Source of the DNA: Corylus avellana
Lineage: Eukaryota > Streptophyta > Magnoliopsida > Fagales > Betulaceae
Length of the DNA: 64,000 bases
Assembly (NCBI RefSeq): GCF_901000735.1
Contig: NC_081544.1
Span: forward strand, 34,051,235-34,115,234
Direction: 5' to 3'
The position numbers and the translations under genes were made by a program. The notes under the pieces are model-generated. The model ran no database searches and was not told where the DNA came from. It saw only the letters and a list, made by a program, of their open reading frames with translations. Each line of letters begins with the position of its first letter. Within the stretch, counting starts at the first letter, position 1. This document shows positions 24,656 to 36,530 of the stretch, in pieces.

Positions 24656-24926
24656 TGGCTGCAGTGTGTATTAGTTGGTGAGTAAACCTGTGAAAGCCAT
24701 ATTTGGTGGACTTCTCGAAAGAGGTTGGTCCTTGGGCAAGGGCAGACATCCATGAGGATTCAACGTAGAGTCTTATCTCGAGATCTGGTTCTGAGTGCAC
24801 CACTGTGTAATTTGGCGATTCGATGGCGTCGCCTGAGAGTACTAGGTTACCACTACTGCTAAGGTAATAGTACAGTAGTATTACCAAGTAGTTTAGGGAA
24901 AAGTAGACCGATATTGGGCTTCCCAT
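24407..24926 (-). CDS. SOUL-family haem-binding protein, N-terminal part (3' end lost in gap)
   Basis: SOUL/HBP proteins bind haem or related tetrapyrroles; plant members occur in cytosol, plastid or the secretory pathway. Exon 1 (24926-24688) and exon 2 (24587 to the gap) join in frame at ...GFHR|LYQYIHGGN and give about 139 residues of an expected 200-230. Family wording is clear: ESPNYTVVHSEPDLEIRLY near the start and KIPMTAPVLTSI after the join. The N-terminus carries a hydrophobic stretch (YFSLNYLVILLYYYL), so a signal peptide or anchor is likely. The start is MGSPIS, favoured over an in-frame Met 13 codons earlier because of the TATA box position. The first intron is only 100 nt and contains a (CT)19 tract on this strand. 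Whether the gene is complete in the genome cannot be judged. Confidence 0.85.
24615..24652. repeat. (GA)19 microsatellite in SOUL intron 1
   Basis: A perfect GA dinucleotide run, pyrimidine-rich on the coding strand just upstream of the exon 2 acceptor. Confidence 0.97.
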
Positions 24927-24990
24927 CCTGCTTTTTTTTTTTTTTTGCTGATTCTTTCTGTGCATGAGATGAGAGCGCTTTTGCTGCGCC

Positions 24991-24997
24991 TTTTATA
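24991..24997 (-). promoter_or_regulatory. TATA box of SOUL-type gene
   Basis: TATAAAA on the minus strand (within ggctataaaaggcgc), about 65-70 bases upstream of the chosen ATG at 24926. Confidence 0.6.
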
Positions 24998-27114
24998 GCC
25001 TAACACAAGACAACTTTGTCCTTCTTCCAACACTACACTGTTCATTCGTCAATGACACCGTCAGAGAGAGTCTTGTATTTTGTCTTATTAAAAACATTAA
25101 CAAATAACTAAAATTACAGAAACTGTTTTATGTCATGTCCAAATAAAAAAAAACAAAAAAAAAAAATCCCCGGCATTGAACTTTTATGACTGCTTACATT
25201 GCTCTCCGATGTGGACATTGAACTGGGAAATGGAGCAATTTTCTGACTGAAACCACGAACTGCGAAGACAGTTTATATGTTGTTGCTTTTTTGTTCAAAT
25301 CCAACCAGAACTTAGCGTAGGATGATAGGACCACAGACAAACTAACTGGCAAGCAGTTTTCATCCATCCTACTTCTATGATCCTTTGTCTTTAGAGGCAC
25401 GCAGGATATTTTTTACTCTAAAGCAATTTTCAATAGATTTTTGTTATTCTTTAGGGAGCAAGGCTAAACCATGGTCGCATTGGATGTAGAAAACAGAGTC
25501 AGATGTGAGATGTCTATGAGAATATCTTCTTTTCTTAAATTTTTTTTTTTACATACAAAAACATTAAGCTCGTCAGCTCTAATCAACGAGTGTCAATTCT
25601 CAACCTATTAAGCTAAAACGAATTGCCAACGAAGAATTTGGTGTTTATACAGTACATATACGGTGTTTTCGATCATATAATACTTGCAGTATTTAAAACC
25701 AAATACTTGAACATTTAGGCATGCGAGAGCCTACTAGAATTTTACTTTCTCAAACAAGTGTCTGGACAGTTCATGCCCTATCTATTCTAGCTGTCCAAAC
25801 ACCTATTCAAGTAACTTGAGTTCTAGCAAATCCAATTGTAATGCAATAAGATAGTAACCAAACTCCAAGCAAATCCAATTTTAGCGCAATAAGACAGTCT
25901 CTTCGCATGAGATTCTAGTTTAGTGCAACCTTCCATTTCAATTTTGTTTTTTTTGTTTTTTCTCTTTCCTTTTCAATTTAGAGTTCACCGTGGTGAGCTT
26001 CCATGGTGATGCCGGTGGCTCATGTTTAATGGAACATTTTATCTAGTGCTTGAGATTCTTGTAAAAGCAAAAGGTGATGCTGCAAGTGGGCAGAGAACAA
26101 TGTAGAGCACACAGGAAAGACAACATAGACGCACAGTTCCTCGTAATTAAAAGATTAGAAGATTAGATGTACTTGGTGCATTAATCAAAGATGACAAGGC
26201 AGACACAGAGAATCGTATTTGGATTCGTGTGTTTTAATCAAATCCTCAGTGGCTTCAGTACTATCACTATCATTATTTCTTAGTTGCCCAACACAAATGG
26301 TCAAATGCTTTGCTTATCTCGTCATATATCAATTAGGGGGAACTGGGGAAGGGTCTCCTTACCAACCCCAAATGATATTATGATGAGGACGGAATCAAAA
26401 GCGAGCCAAATTTAGGTGACACGTAGGATTGGTCACCAACAACCAGAATATATTCGGAAAAAAATGCAAAGGGTTAATATTTTTTTTATATTTGGCCCAT
26501 CTCATCTTACAAATTAATAATTAGATTTGTGAACTTATATGATTCGATTTCACATGAATCAATGGTAGACTCCACAAATTTAATAGTTGGTCTATTAAAT
26601 TTATAAAAAAACTTATTAAGCCATAACATTTTTCATATATATATATCGAAAATGAATGATCATCCACTTTCCTAGACAACACAAAGGAATTTTAAGAGTC
26701 AAAGATCCGGTCTACATCGGATATCATGGAGTTTATCAAATTAATAACTCAAGTGCCCTGGGAATCACTAATGTAGCTTATCTTGGATATAGTGGAAGAT
26801 CGATAATGGCCACATAGGAAAAAGAAATAAGGCAAAATTGCTTTTGCGCATTCAATGATCAGGCAGCACCTTGCTTCATTGCTTTACTGAATTTACTTGT
26901 CAAATTCTTTCCCTAGTTTCAAAAGTTTTAAGTTGAATTTAATACGATTACGCCTTAGATTCCACATTAATCTAGTAAGATAGAAATAAAATAAAGTGAG
27001 AATTTTCTCTTTAACCATATAATTAATATTCTAACACTTTTGTGTGTGCACGTGGCCAACACATAAAAAAATTTAATTAACACACTTTTTTCCGGAGCTC
27101 TCCCCTCTCTCCTC
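24998..27114. other. Intergenic DNA, no gene seen
   Basis: AT-rich DNA with short poly-A runs (25145-25167) and scattered short ORFs that resemble nothing. No mobile-element ends are recognised. Confidence 0.5.
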
Positions 27115-27919
27115 TTACTGAAGAAAACCTTTCCTTTCCGGTAGCCCATGGGGGAGGGAGCTACGGTTCCCTCCTTCCCTTCCTTTTCCCTTTTTTCTCC
27201 TCTGTTTATTTGAACTTCTTTTTTGCACCTCTTTGGAGGTCCTATCCGCCTCTTCGGAGACTATAACCGCCTCTTCAAAGGACTTACCTTTGTCAAGCAT
27301 ATCCATCAGCCCATTTAGCCGCTCGGTTTCAGCCTCCAACCATTGTCCTCGACCCCAGATCTGCTTCCTTTCTGTAGATTTTGGATATGATTTTTTTTAA
27401 ATTAGATCTATCATTTTCAGGAAGCCATATCCACAGACGCGCCCCTCCTCTATGATCCTGGGTCCCTCCGCTTCCTGTTGGCGTCGATTGCGTCATCGTC
27501 CGGCCATCACAAGACAGTACGTGGTCCCCACGCGCCCGAAAGTTGATCTTACTCGCGGGAGCGTGAACGCAACGCGCCGCCGTGTAGCGTCTTCCTCCAC
27601 CCCTCCTCTCGGTTGTCGGTTGCTTCAATCACTGATGTTGTTGTTTTGTCTTTGCTTTTTCCTGCTTTATGTCTTATTGTTTTGTTTGTATTTATTTATT
27701 TTTGTTATGGTGTGGCCGTCTGTCGATGTCCCATATCTGGCCTTTTGCATCGCAAGTTCTGTTCTGCTTGCAAAGATTTCTTCGGATTTCTTTGTTTTGC
27801 CTTTATTAGCAGCCCTTTGCAGCTGCATTGGTACTTCTATAGGGCTGGGTCATTTTTTGACCCATTCCCTCTTGTTACCTTGCTTGGTTTTCAATTCTTG
27901 TTTCTGCTTTGCTTTTAGG
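27115..27919. other. GC-richer stretch with overlapping ORFs, possibly a retroelement remnant
   Basis: Base composition rises above the surroundings (for example gcgtgaacgcaacgcgccgcc near 27560), and both strands have sizeable open frames. On the minus strand MEAETERLNGLMDMLDKGKS followed by a Lys/Arg-rich tail reads like structured protein. A second minus-strand frame contains WIWLPENDRSNLKKIISK. The plus strand reads as a hydrophobic Leu/Phe-rich frame that runs into the gap. The mix resembles the 5' portion of a non-LTR retroelement or an intron-containing gene start. I cannot assign it. Confidence 0.25.
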
Positions 27920-28019
27920 NNNNNNNNNNNNNNNNNNNNNNNNNNNNNNNNNNNNNNNNNNNNNNNNNNNNNNNNNNNNNNNNNNNNNNNNNNNNNNNNN
28001 NNNNNNNNNNNNNNNNNNN
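27920..28019. other. Scaffold gap (100 N)
   Basis: A 100-N gap. It lies 393 bases before the last surviving exon of the second broken CRK2-type copy, whose kinase exons are missing. Confidence 1.
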
Positions 28020-28412
28020 CCCGGGGTTAAATTACCACTCAGTTGTCAATGTTTCTTCCCAAATTACCAATTGTGTCAATGTCTTTTTAAACTACCAAAA
28101 AATGTTAATGTCCCCCAAAGCCGGCAAAAAGACAAAAATTACCCTAAAATGACATTTGTTTAGTAGTATATGAGACGTTGAGACAATTGATAGTTTGAGA
28201 GAACATTAACAATGGAATGATAGTTTGAAGGAAATATATGTACTTTTTCCAAAAATTTATGCATTAAATATATGAGTCCTCCAATTCTTCCATCATTTAA
28301 AAGCATTACACTTATGGAGGGGTCTACAAAGTCAAACATGTAAGAGTGCCATGATCCTAAAAGGAGTAGAATATTGATGAGGTTGCAGAATGAGTGGTAC
28401 ATGTGCAATTAC
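28020..28412. other. Short unassigned stretch after gap
   Basis: AT-rich with two near-repeated phrases (aattaccactcagttgtcaatg and aattaccaattgtgtcaatg). No coding sequence. It replaces the kinase exons expected here. Confidence 0.45.
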
Positions 28413-29380
28413 CTCTTCTTTTCTTTTGCATGTGTCGGCGCTTCCAGATATAAACGCCAACGGCTATTCCAACTACCAAAAAGACCACCGAACTCACTAC
28501 TGAAACTACTCTCACTATTGTGGTACCTGTAGATCGAATAAAAGTCCATCAATAAAAACCCATATAGATATAGAGATGTTATCCTGCTTGATAATGATCC
28601 ATCTTTGACAAACTTTTAATTCAATTAATTACCTCGTGAACTTCCATTTTTGGGTTGTTTGTTGAGAAAATCTTTGTCCGAGTACCTCATGAAGCAGCCG
28701 GTATTCAGTGTTCTCCCTTCCAACCAAGGCAAGCATTCAAATATTGAAGTAGATGCATTGTCCAAGCACTCTCTACAAGAGCTTGCATTCAAACTCCTCC
28801 AACATTCAGCCAGTTGACTCGTTTACTGTCCCAGCTACTGCTTGCATTGTAGCTTTTCTGGTTCGGTGCAGCCACAACCGCAAGCGTCACAGCTTCTTTC
28901 ACCGACGCTTTGAATGCCGAGTTCTTCCTCGTATTCGCACACATGGCCGTGTCACCCGGTCCTTTATACTCGTGAAAGAAGCTATAATTGTCGGATCTTT
29001 TAATAGTAACCATCGAGGTAAATGCGAGCCTGATTGTGCGGAAAGCATTGGAGAAGATTCGTGCGTGCCTCGGCATAGCACAATACACAGTCGAGTAATG
29101 GGAGATCTCCATAGCATTGGGCAAGGGCAAAGTTTGCATCAGGGCCTGATCCTGTGACTGCTACTCCAAAGCCTGATGCTCGCATTTGTTTACTGATATC
29201 TTCCATTGTAGCAACAAAATTTGGAACAAAGAGAGTGCTATTGTTCTCAAGTTGTTGCCCACACATTACTTGGACTATTTGGGCTCTTGGATCTCCCACT
29301 GCTGTTTCTAGTAGTAACAGAGTCTTGACAACAAGGAAGATAACATATCCAGAAGAAAGAGATGGGAATTCTTTCTTCAT
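28413..29380 (-). pseudogene. Broken CRK2-type receptor kinase, copy 2 (extracellular exons only)
   Basis: Exon 1 (29380-28633) and exon 2 with the transmembrane helix (28526-28413) are present; no kinase exon follows before the gap. Exon 1 starts well ([28 protein letters not shown]) but loses frame at the phrase after RIYLDG, where the intact paralogue reads CFMRSENYS, and meets a stop at about 29000. A second deletion removes part of the stretch matching [12 protein letters not shown]. The exon 2 splice sites are intact. The first 300 or so bases match 12166-11866 almost exactly, so this is the B-block counterpart of the first broken copy. Confidence 0.88.
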
Positions 29381-30369
29381 TTTTGGGATTAGTTACATCA
29401 TTTCTCAATCATTCAAAGAATAACTCATCCATAAGCGCTTCCGTAGATGTCAAATATAGAAGATGATAATTACTGAATAAACATGTTAAACAAAACTCGT
29501 TTTGAAATAAAAAACAGAGTATATGAATTAACAAAACTAATCTATTCAAATAACAGTATTGTTGAAGGTGTTGCCAAAGTCAGAGCTTGTGGACTTGGAT
29601 AAAGCTTTCGTCTTTTGCGTAAGAAATTGGCCAATAAAGACCAAATTTTCCATACTTTTCAACAAATGGGAAACGGTCTTGGCTGGACTTTCGGGTAAAA
29701 TAAGGCAGGCATTGGTATTTGACCGATGTCCATAATATACCTAACCCTCTTTCTATTGGAGGAAAAAAAAAACATAAATTTCCATGACGGTTTGTTTGCT
29801 GTGGGTATTGAAACTAATGAACAAGTTTGTAAATTAAAAAGAAAATGAAACAGGAAAGGAAAGAAAAGAAAGAGAGAACACAGAGATAAGGATTTTACGA
29901 GTAGTTTGGTACTAGATATTTATGTTCACCACTAGAGTAAGCCCTCTAGAACTATAATGTACTCTTATTGGTTGGTATGTTATGTTAAACAATTGGCACA
30001 ATAGTTGCCCGAATTTCCTTTTTTGCTCATGTATATCTCAAACAATTAAAAAGACAGATATGTAGGGAGCTATATCCTGTGTTAGACAGGCTGAGACGTC
30101 TGTATACACATATCTATATACTTCCTCAAACTCAAACTTGGGAGAGTTGTTTGTTGAAGCCCTCATTAACATATCTAGAATTTCTCGAGTTCCTTGAGTC
30201 GACTGCCAAATGCCAATAACAAGAAGCTGACGCCTGGTTGCAATCTTAGATTTGTGGTTTCTTTCAATAGACAACTTATGAGCACTGGTTTTTCAGAGAA
30301 AACAGCCACTCTCAACCCGCTTAGATTCACCAGGGACAGAAAGAACTGCCGGAGATTGTAGCAATATGG
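29381..30369. other. Spacer between CRK2-type copies, block B
   Basis: Near-identical to 12167-13152 apart from small indels (for example an extra tttg near 29793). Non-coding. Confidence 0.65.
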
Positions 30370-32976
30370 TCACCTGGGATAGAAAGAACTGTCGGCAACG
30401 GTGGCAATTGAATCAGAAATTCCTGCTTTGAAAGGGTAAAATGGGTTCTCGCACGTGTCATTCAATTCCATGGTCCCTTCATCCATAAATGGTGGATTTG
30501 TAGGTGCAGGAAGGTGCTCCTCCTTCTTTGTTAACATCTGTAGTGCCTTCGACATTGTTGGTCGTAATGATGGAGCCTCTTGGGTGCACAGAAGTCCAAT
30601 ATGCATCACTCTGCAAACCTCATTCGTCACATTTCTGTCCTGGTGGTTATGCAACATCATATTTGGATCATATAATTGCTCAACTGTCCCTGATCGAAAA
30701 TGCTTCCATGTCTATTTTGTCCAAAAAAAACATAACATATGAACAAGTAAGGAAAAGGGTAGAAGTGAGTTATTTTAATTAAAGGGTGTACATAAAAAAA
30801 TCAATAATTTTAAAAAGGAGACATATTTTTGGAAGGGGGAAGAACTGAAACTTACTATTGTGACTAGACTATCCGAGTATTCTGAGGTTTTGCTCCTGTT
30901 GTTTTGCCTTCCCGTAACAATCTCTAACACAAGCACTCCAAAGCTGTAGACATCGACCTTTTCTGTTAACTGGCCGTGGGCTAGGTATTCTGGAGCCATG
31001 TATCCTCTATAAATCCATAAAAAAGAAATCACTATAGTGTTGAGAAGTGAGAACAAATGAACATAATATACGTGTTCTTGTATTGGGCTAAAATGTTCAT
31101 TAATACATATCAAATAGAAATATGATACTCACAGTGTTCCTGCAATGGCCGTGCTTATGTGGCTCTTATCTTCTTGGAAAGACCTAGCCAACCCAAAATC
31201 GGCAATTTTAGCACGAAGCCTCGAGTCTAATAAGATATTACTGGCTTTTATATCTCTATGAATGATTCTGATCTTGGAGTTCTCGTGCAAGTAGACCAAA
31301 CCTTCTGCTGTCCCAACAATAATCTCGTATCTCTTCTCCCAGTTTAGTACTTTACCTCTGTTTGTGTCTGTCATCCAATTAAAGAATATTTAAATTGTTG
31401 ATTTCATATAAAATATCAACTTCAATTTTACTCATAAGTAGCATGGTTAGAGAATTAGCTAGAGAATCACCAAAGATGAAGCGATCAAGACTTGTGTTAT
31501 GTAGGAATTCATAGATAAGTAGGCTTTCCGGTCCTGAGCAACTGCATCCTAATAACCTGACTAGATTTTTGTGTTCCACACTGCTTATCATGTTAACTTC
31601 ATTGTAGAAATCCGCTGCTCTATGTCTATTGTTAAAGAAAAGTCTCTTGACAGCAATCTCTCGTCCATCAGGCAAAACTCCCTGTGATGTGATGGAAGAA
31701 ACTTATAAATCTCAGACAACATATGGTCAAGGGAGTGGGGGATGGGGAGGGTCATGGGGATGTGGAAGCAGAGAAACTACCTTATAAACAGTACCAAATC
31801 CTCCTTGCCCAAGCTTGTTGGCGTCGTTAAAGGCTCCTGTAGCCTTCTCTATTGTGGAATACTTGAAGTTCAAGCTACTGTCGTTGAGCGTTTTCACCAA
31901 CTTTCTTGCATCATTTGAACCTAGGGAGCCATAAAAACATAGACATTAGTTACGATGATCCTAAAGGATAAAATATAACTACATTGTTCCAAAATAAGCA
32001 TTTTTACCTCTTCTTTTCTTCTGTATGTGTCGGCGCTTCCAGATATAAACTCCAATAGCTATTCCAACTACCAAAACAACCACCGAACTCACTACCGAAA
32101 CTACTATCACTATTGTGGTACCTGCAGAAGTCCATCAATAAGAACCCATGATCAGGCCAGAGTTACTGCTAGAGATGTTATCCTCCTTGACAGACTTTTA
32201 ATTCATTTACCTCTTGAACTTCCATTTCTGGGCTGTTTGTTGAGGAAATCTTTGTCCGAGTACCTCATGAAGCAGCCGGTATACAATGCTCGCCCTTCCG
32301 ACCAAGGCAAGCATTCAAATATTGAAGAAGATGCATTATCCAAGCACTGCCTACAAGAGCTTGCATTCAAACTCCTCCAACAATCAGCCAGCACATAAGC
32401 TGACTCATTCACTGCCCCAGTAACAGTTACCTGAGCTCTTGCATAGCCTTTCTGGTTCGGTGCAGCCACCACTGCCTGCGTCACAGCTTCTCTCACAGAT
32501 GCTTCAAATGTTGAGTTCTTCCTTGTTGAATTCCCACACACGGCTGTGTCGCCCGGTCCTTTATACTCCTGAAAGAAGCTATAATTCTCGGACCTCATGA
32601 AGCAACCATCGAGGTAAATCCGACCCCCATTGTAAGGAAAGCACTGGGGCAGCACCGTGCGTGCCTCAGCATAGCACAATACACAGTCGAGTAATGGAAG
32701 ATCTCCATAGCACTGGGCAAGGCCAAAGTTATTATCAGGGCCTGAACCTGTCACTGCTACTCCAAAGCCTGAAACTCGCATTTGTTCGCTGATGTTTTCC
32801 ATTGTAGCTACAAAATTTGGAACAAAGATAGTGGCATTGTGCTCAAGTTGGTGCCCACACGCTACTTGGACAGTTTGGGTTCTTGGATCTCCCACTGCTG
32901 TCTCTAGAAGTAATAGAGTCTTGACAACAAGGAAGATAACATATCCAGAAGAAAGGGATGGGAATTCCTTCTTCAT
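30370..32976 (-). CDS. CRK2: CRK2-type cysteine-rich receptor-like kinase, copy B (intact)
   Basis: This is the same gene as at 13153-15759, shifted by 17217 bases throughout. Exons: 32976-32211, 32121-32008, 31920-31781, 31681-31471, 31367-31133, 31006-30856, 30711-30370; 652 residues. Signal peptide, two DUF26 domains, transmembrane helix and all kinase motifs ([21 protein letters not shown]) are present. The only protein difference I noticed from copy A is Gly to Arg in NKQPxNGSS, just outside the membrane at the end of exon 1; other changes, for example at 30570, are silent. Such closeness implies a very recent split or two alleles. Confidence 0.95.
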
Positions 32977-35334
32977 TTTTGGGTGTTTATCTCTGCTACT
33001 GATTGTCTGGCTATTCAACAATGAACTTCAGTAGTATCTGATCTCTGCGGCAAAAAGAAATAAATTCAGTATAGACCTGCAAGAGCATGGAACAAGTGAA
33101 CAGAAAAGAATATTTGTTGGGAGAACGCATGACAATTACCGGCAAAACATCAAGCAATAATAAAGCATTTCTAAATCCTAATATTGATTGTGTGGTTGTT
33201 GTGCCAACCCAGGCTGGCAACTACCATTAGTAGGTAGCACAAAAGTCCTCACATTCAAGTCGTGGGAATCCGACATTCAGCATCTCTCAAATGAAATAGG
33301 AAGCTAAAATTCATGTTAAAAATGATTATAGGTGGGAAATCCCAAGTCCTGAATAGCATAGGGGTTTGAAACTGAAGCCAAAAACATATAAAACTAATAG
33401 CATTGATTTTTTTGGCACCGTCCTTGAAGTTTGAAGTTACTGCTTTACCAGTTTTCCAGCACCCCGAGTCAAAAAGGCACGTCTTGGATTGGCAATTGCA
33501 TTGTACCCGTGTGACAGTTGCATCACTTGGTTAAAAATTTCTCTGGTTTCACACTCCTAGCATCATTCACAGCCCACTCAAAAGAAGAGCCAGCTGAGCT
33601 GAGACTCACACAAGGAAATGGCTAAGTCCACAATGAGGATCCTTGAATTTAGGCAGCCCAAATTTTACGGGCTGCAGGACCTACGTGTTCCAGGCATGTA
33701 GGCACCGTCGGCTCCGTAACTCTCTCTCTCTTAAGCTGCTTAAATTTTGTTAAAATTTGAGCACCTAATTTCAAGGATCTCAATCTACACCCACATGTCA
33801 CACTTTTTGGATAATTATCACCTTTTTGGAATTACGGATAATTGGATGTCCTTTTTCGAATTAATAGATCAAATCAGACTGTTGTGACGCCAGGGCAAAT
33901 AACTGGAAAGCATTGTATGGGGTAAAATCCAAAAGTGAGGTTTTCACAATCAATAACTCTTAACGACTTAACCCACCCATAGAAAAGTTGGCAAGTAAGG
34001 TGTTTCCCGTACACTGGAAAAATGGGACACAGAAGGACATGAACTGTGATGCAAGCAGAGACCCCCACGACAAACCACAACGTACATGTCTGTGGTTGCG
34101 GGCACCTGAACATTTCCAGAACCGAAAGTCGGGCCCAAAAATATAAATGCCTCCACCACACCATAACTACCTCCAATAAATATCCAAGCCCATTGGGCCC
34201 CACCAATCCTATCATTGACAACTTTATGAGATAATTATGAAACAGAAATTGGGATTATACGGAAATAGAAAATGGGATTCAAAAGGTTGCTGGGATTCAA
34301 ATGGTTACTGTCTCTAGAAGTTATAGTTAAACTGTTATAGAATGCCCGTGACATATCTCTATGAATAAAATATTTAAACTTATCATTAAGAATGAATACG
34401 CTCAGATAGATCATGATTCGTCTATAATCCCCTCCGCAGATGGCAAATGAAGCGAAAATGAAAATATAGGAGATAATGATTACAGGATAAATATATTCAA
34501 CTAAACTCGATCATTTTGAAAAAGAAAAACAGAGTCTATGAATCAACAAAACTAATCTATTCAAGTAACAGCATTGTTGAAGGTGGACTTGGATAAAGCT
34601 GTGTGTATGAAATCGGCAAATACAGATCAAAATTTCCATATTATTTCACCAGTGGAAGCAAAATTAAGGGATTCGTACATACAAGATTGACAGAAAAAAG
34701 CTCAGATATCATGGAAAGAGGTTATAGATCGGAGTACTTACCGTTCTATGCATTGGCTTCTGTGGTTGAACCGGAACTTGAAACTGATCAGGAAAGGCCG
34801 GAGTTGAAAGGTGTGAGGTATGGTGCAAGAGAAATGAGTGATAGAAGAAAAAGGCAAGGCGAGAGGATCGAAATGAAAGATTTCCTCTCAATTTCCAAAG
34901 AAAATGACAGAACGGTAAGAGTGGGAAAAACGCGGTTTCCGACTGCGACTTGCGACGACTTTCGTTTTGTTCAGATATCACGTCTGCGGGGATATGGCTT
35001 GCTTTTCAGATTTACCATTCTGGCCTTGTTCACTGTTTTAATTAGAGAAAGAGAATTGCTGGCTGGGATGTATCTTAATGTGTTTGGGGACTAACGAGAA
35101 GTTATTTTATAGTTAAAATTTTATTTTATTATATTTAATCACGTATATGATGGTAAGTGGTTTAAAATTTATAATGATGTAGCAATATATTCATATATTA
35201 TTAAATTTGTAAAATTGCATGTGTTTTTAAAAATTTTAAAGAATTATGTCATGTAATTTACTCAAAAATTAATCATTGTTTTTAAATAAAATGAGATGGA
35301 ATTGAAGCATCTCAATTATTGTTTATCCCAATCA

Positions 35335-35375
<41 letters not shown>

Positions 35376-36530
35376 GGTTTGAGTTCAATTTTTTTTTTTT
35401 TTTTAAAAAAAAACATAGTAAAAATTATAGTATTTGCTTAGTTTTCGTAAGCATAAAATAGTGTAAAATCAGCCTACTTCGTTTATTTTTTTATTTTTAA
35501 TCTGTATATGATTATAAACAGAGGCGTGCTACACATCCTAAATTTTATTCTCAAAAGTTAGTTCACAAACGATGTGTTACCATTTAATGAGATTTATTAT
35601 TTTGAGAAGTGTGTCATCAACTCATGAAATTGTGACACATCATTTGAAAACTAACTTTGAAAAGAAAATTTGGAATATATAATATTTCTCTTATAAACCA
35701 AGAAATGTGGTTATATAACACATGTTGCGCGAGGTAAAAGAAGTCAACTATAAATTGAAAATAACAATCATGAAATAGCGAAATCACCGCCATTTGAAAA
35801 TGATAAATAATGAAATAGATCAATTATTTAGGCGGATCTTTCTTATTTATAAGCAAAGTTAATAGGAAAGCCACCAAACACGTTCTTGGGAGTTGTTTAT
35901 CAATTTGCTGTAAAAAAAAAGACCGATTCTAGTATTGAATATAAGATGTCGGTCGAGTGATTTTCCACCATTTTATATTATGGTTTTGTTGAAACTCTCC
36001 AAATTCTCAATCTCCTTAATTCTATCAGCAGGTCTGAATGCGTATGAGTCAAATTATGCAACCCCTTCTCACTTCACTTCTCAGATTTACCATACTTGTA
36101 AATTTTGACAATGAGACTTTCTTTTACAAATTCTTGTAACTATAAGCTTTACATGTAGATTATCCATTGTAAAAGAATACAGAAGGCATTCGGCTCTATC
36201 CACGCTGTTAAAACATTGTCAAACTAGACAGCAACCTAATTCGAACTCAGTATTTTTAGCAGATGGTGCAGGCCGGAGTAACAGATCACTTAATTTGCAG
36301 TCCTAATATAATCACAAGGGTTCCCGACTTCCCGGGACAATGACAAACAGCTCTCCGTCGTCACTCTCGCCGATCATTTGAGCAAAAAATTCCAATGTGC
36401 TACTAACAAACTGGATAGAAAATTGCATATCAGAGGACTTCAAGCTGGCAACAGCGGCGCCTGGTGGAATGTATGGCAAGGCAGAGTTAAAGGTAAGGGA
36501 ATAATGTACAAGGGGTTAAGAAGAAAGTGT
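32977..36530. other. CRK2-CRK3 intergenic region, copy B
   Basis: Counterpart of 15760-19318 with the same possible leader exon (donor at 34741, acceptor ending 33045), the same MITE (about 35537-35673) and a longer poly-T run at 35338-35370. A small deletion near 33938 changes the frame of a minus-strand ORF that is open in copy A, which argues against that ORF being coding. Confidence 0.6.
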
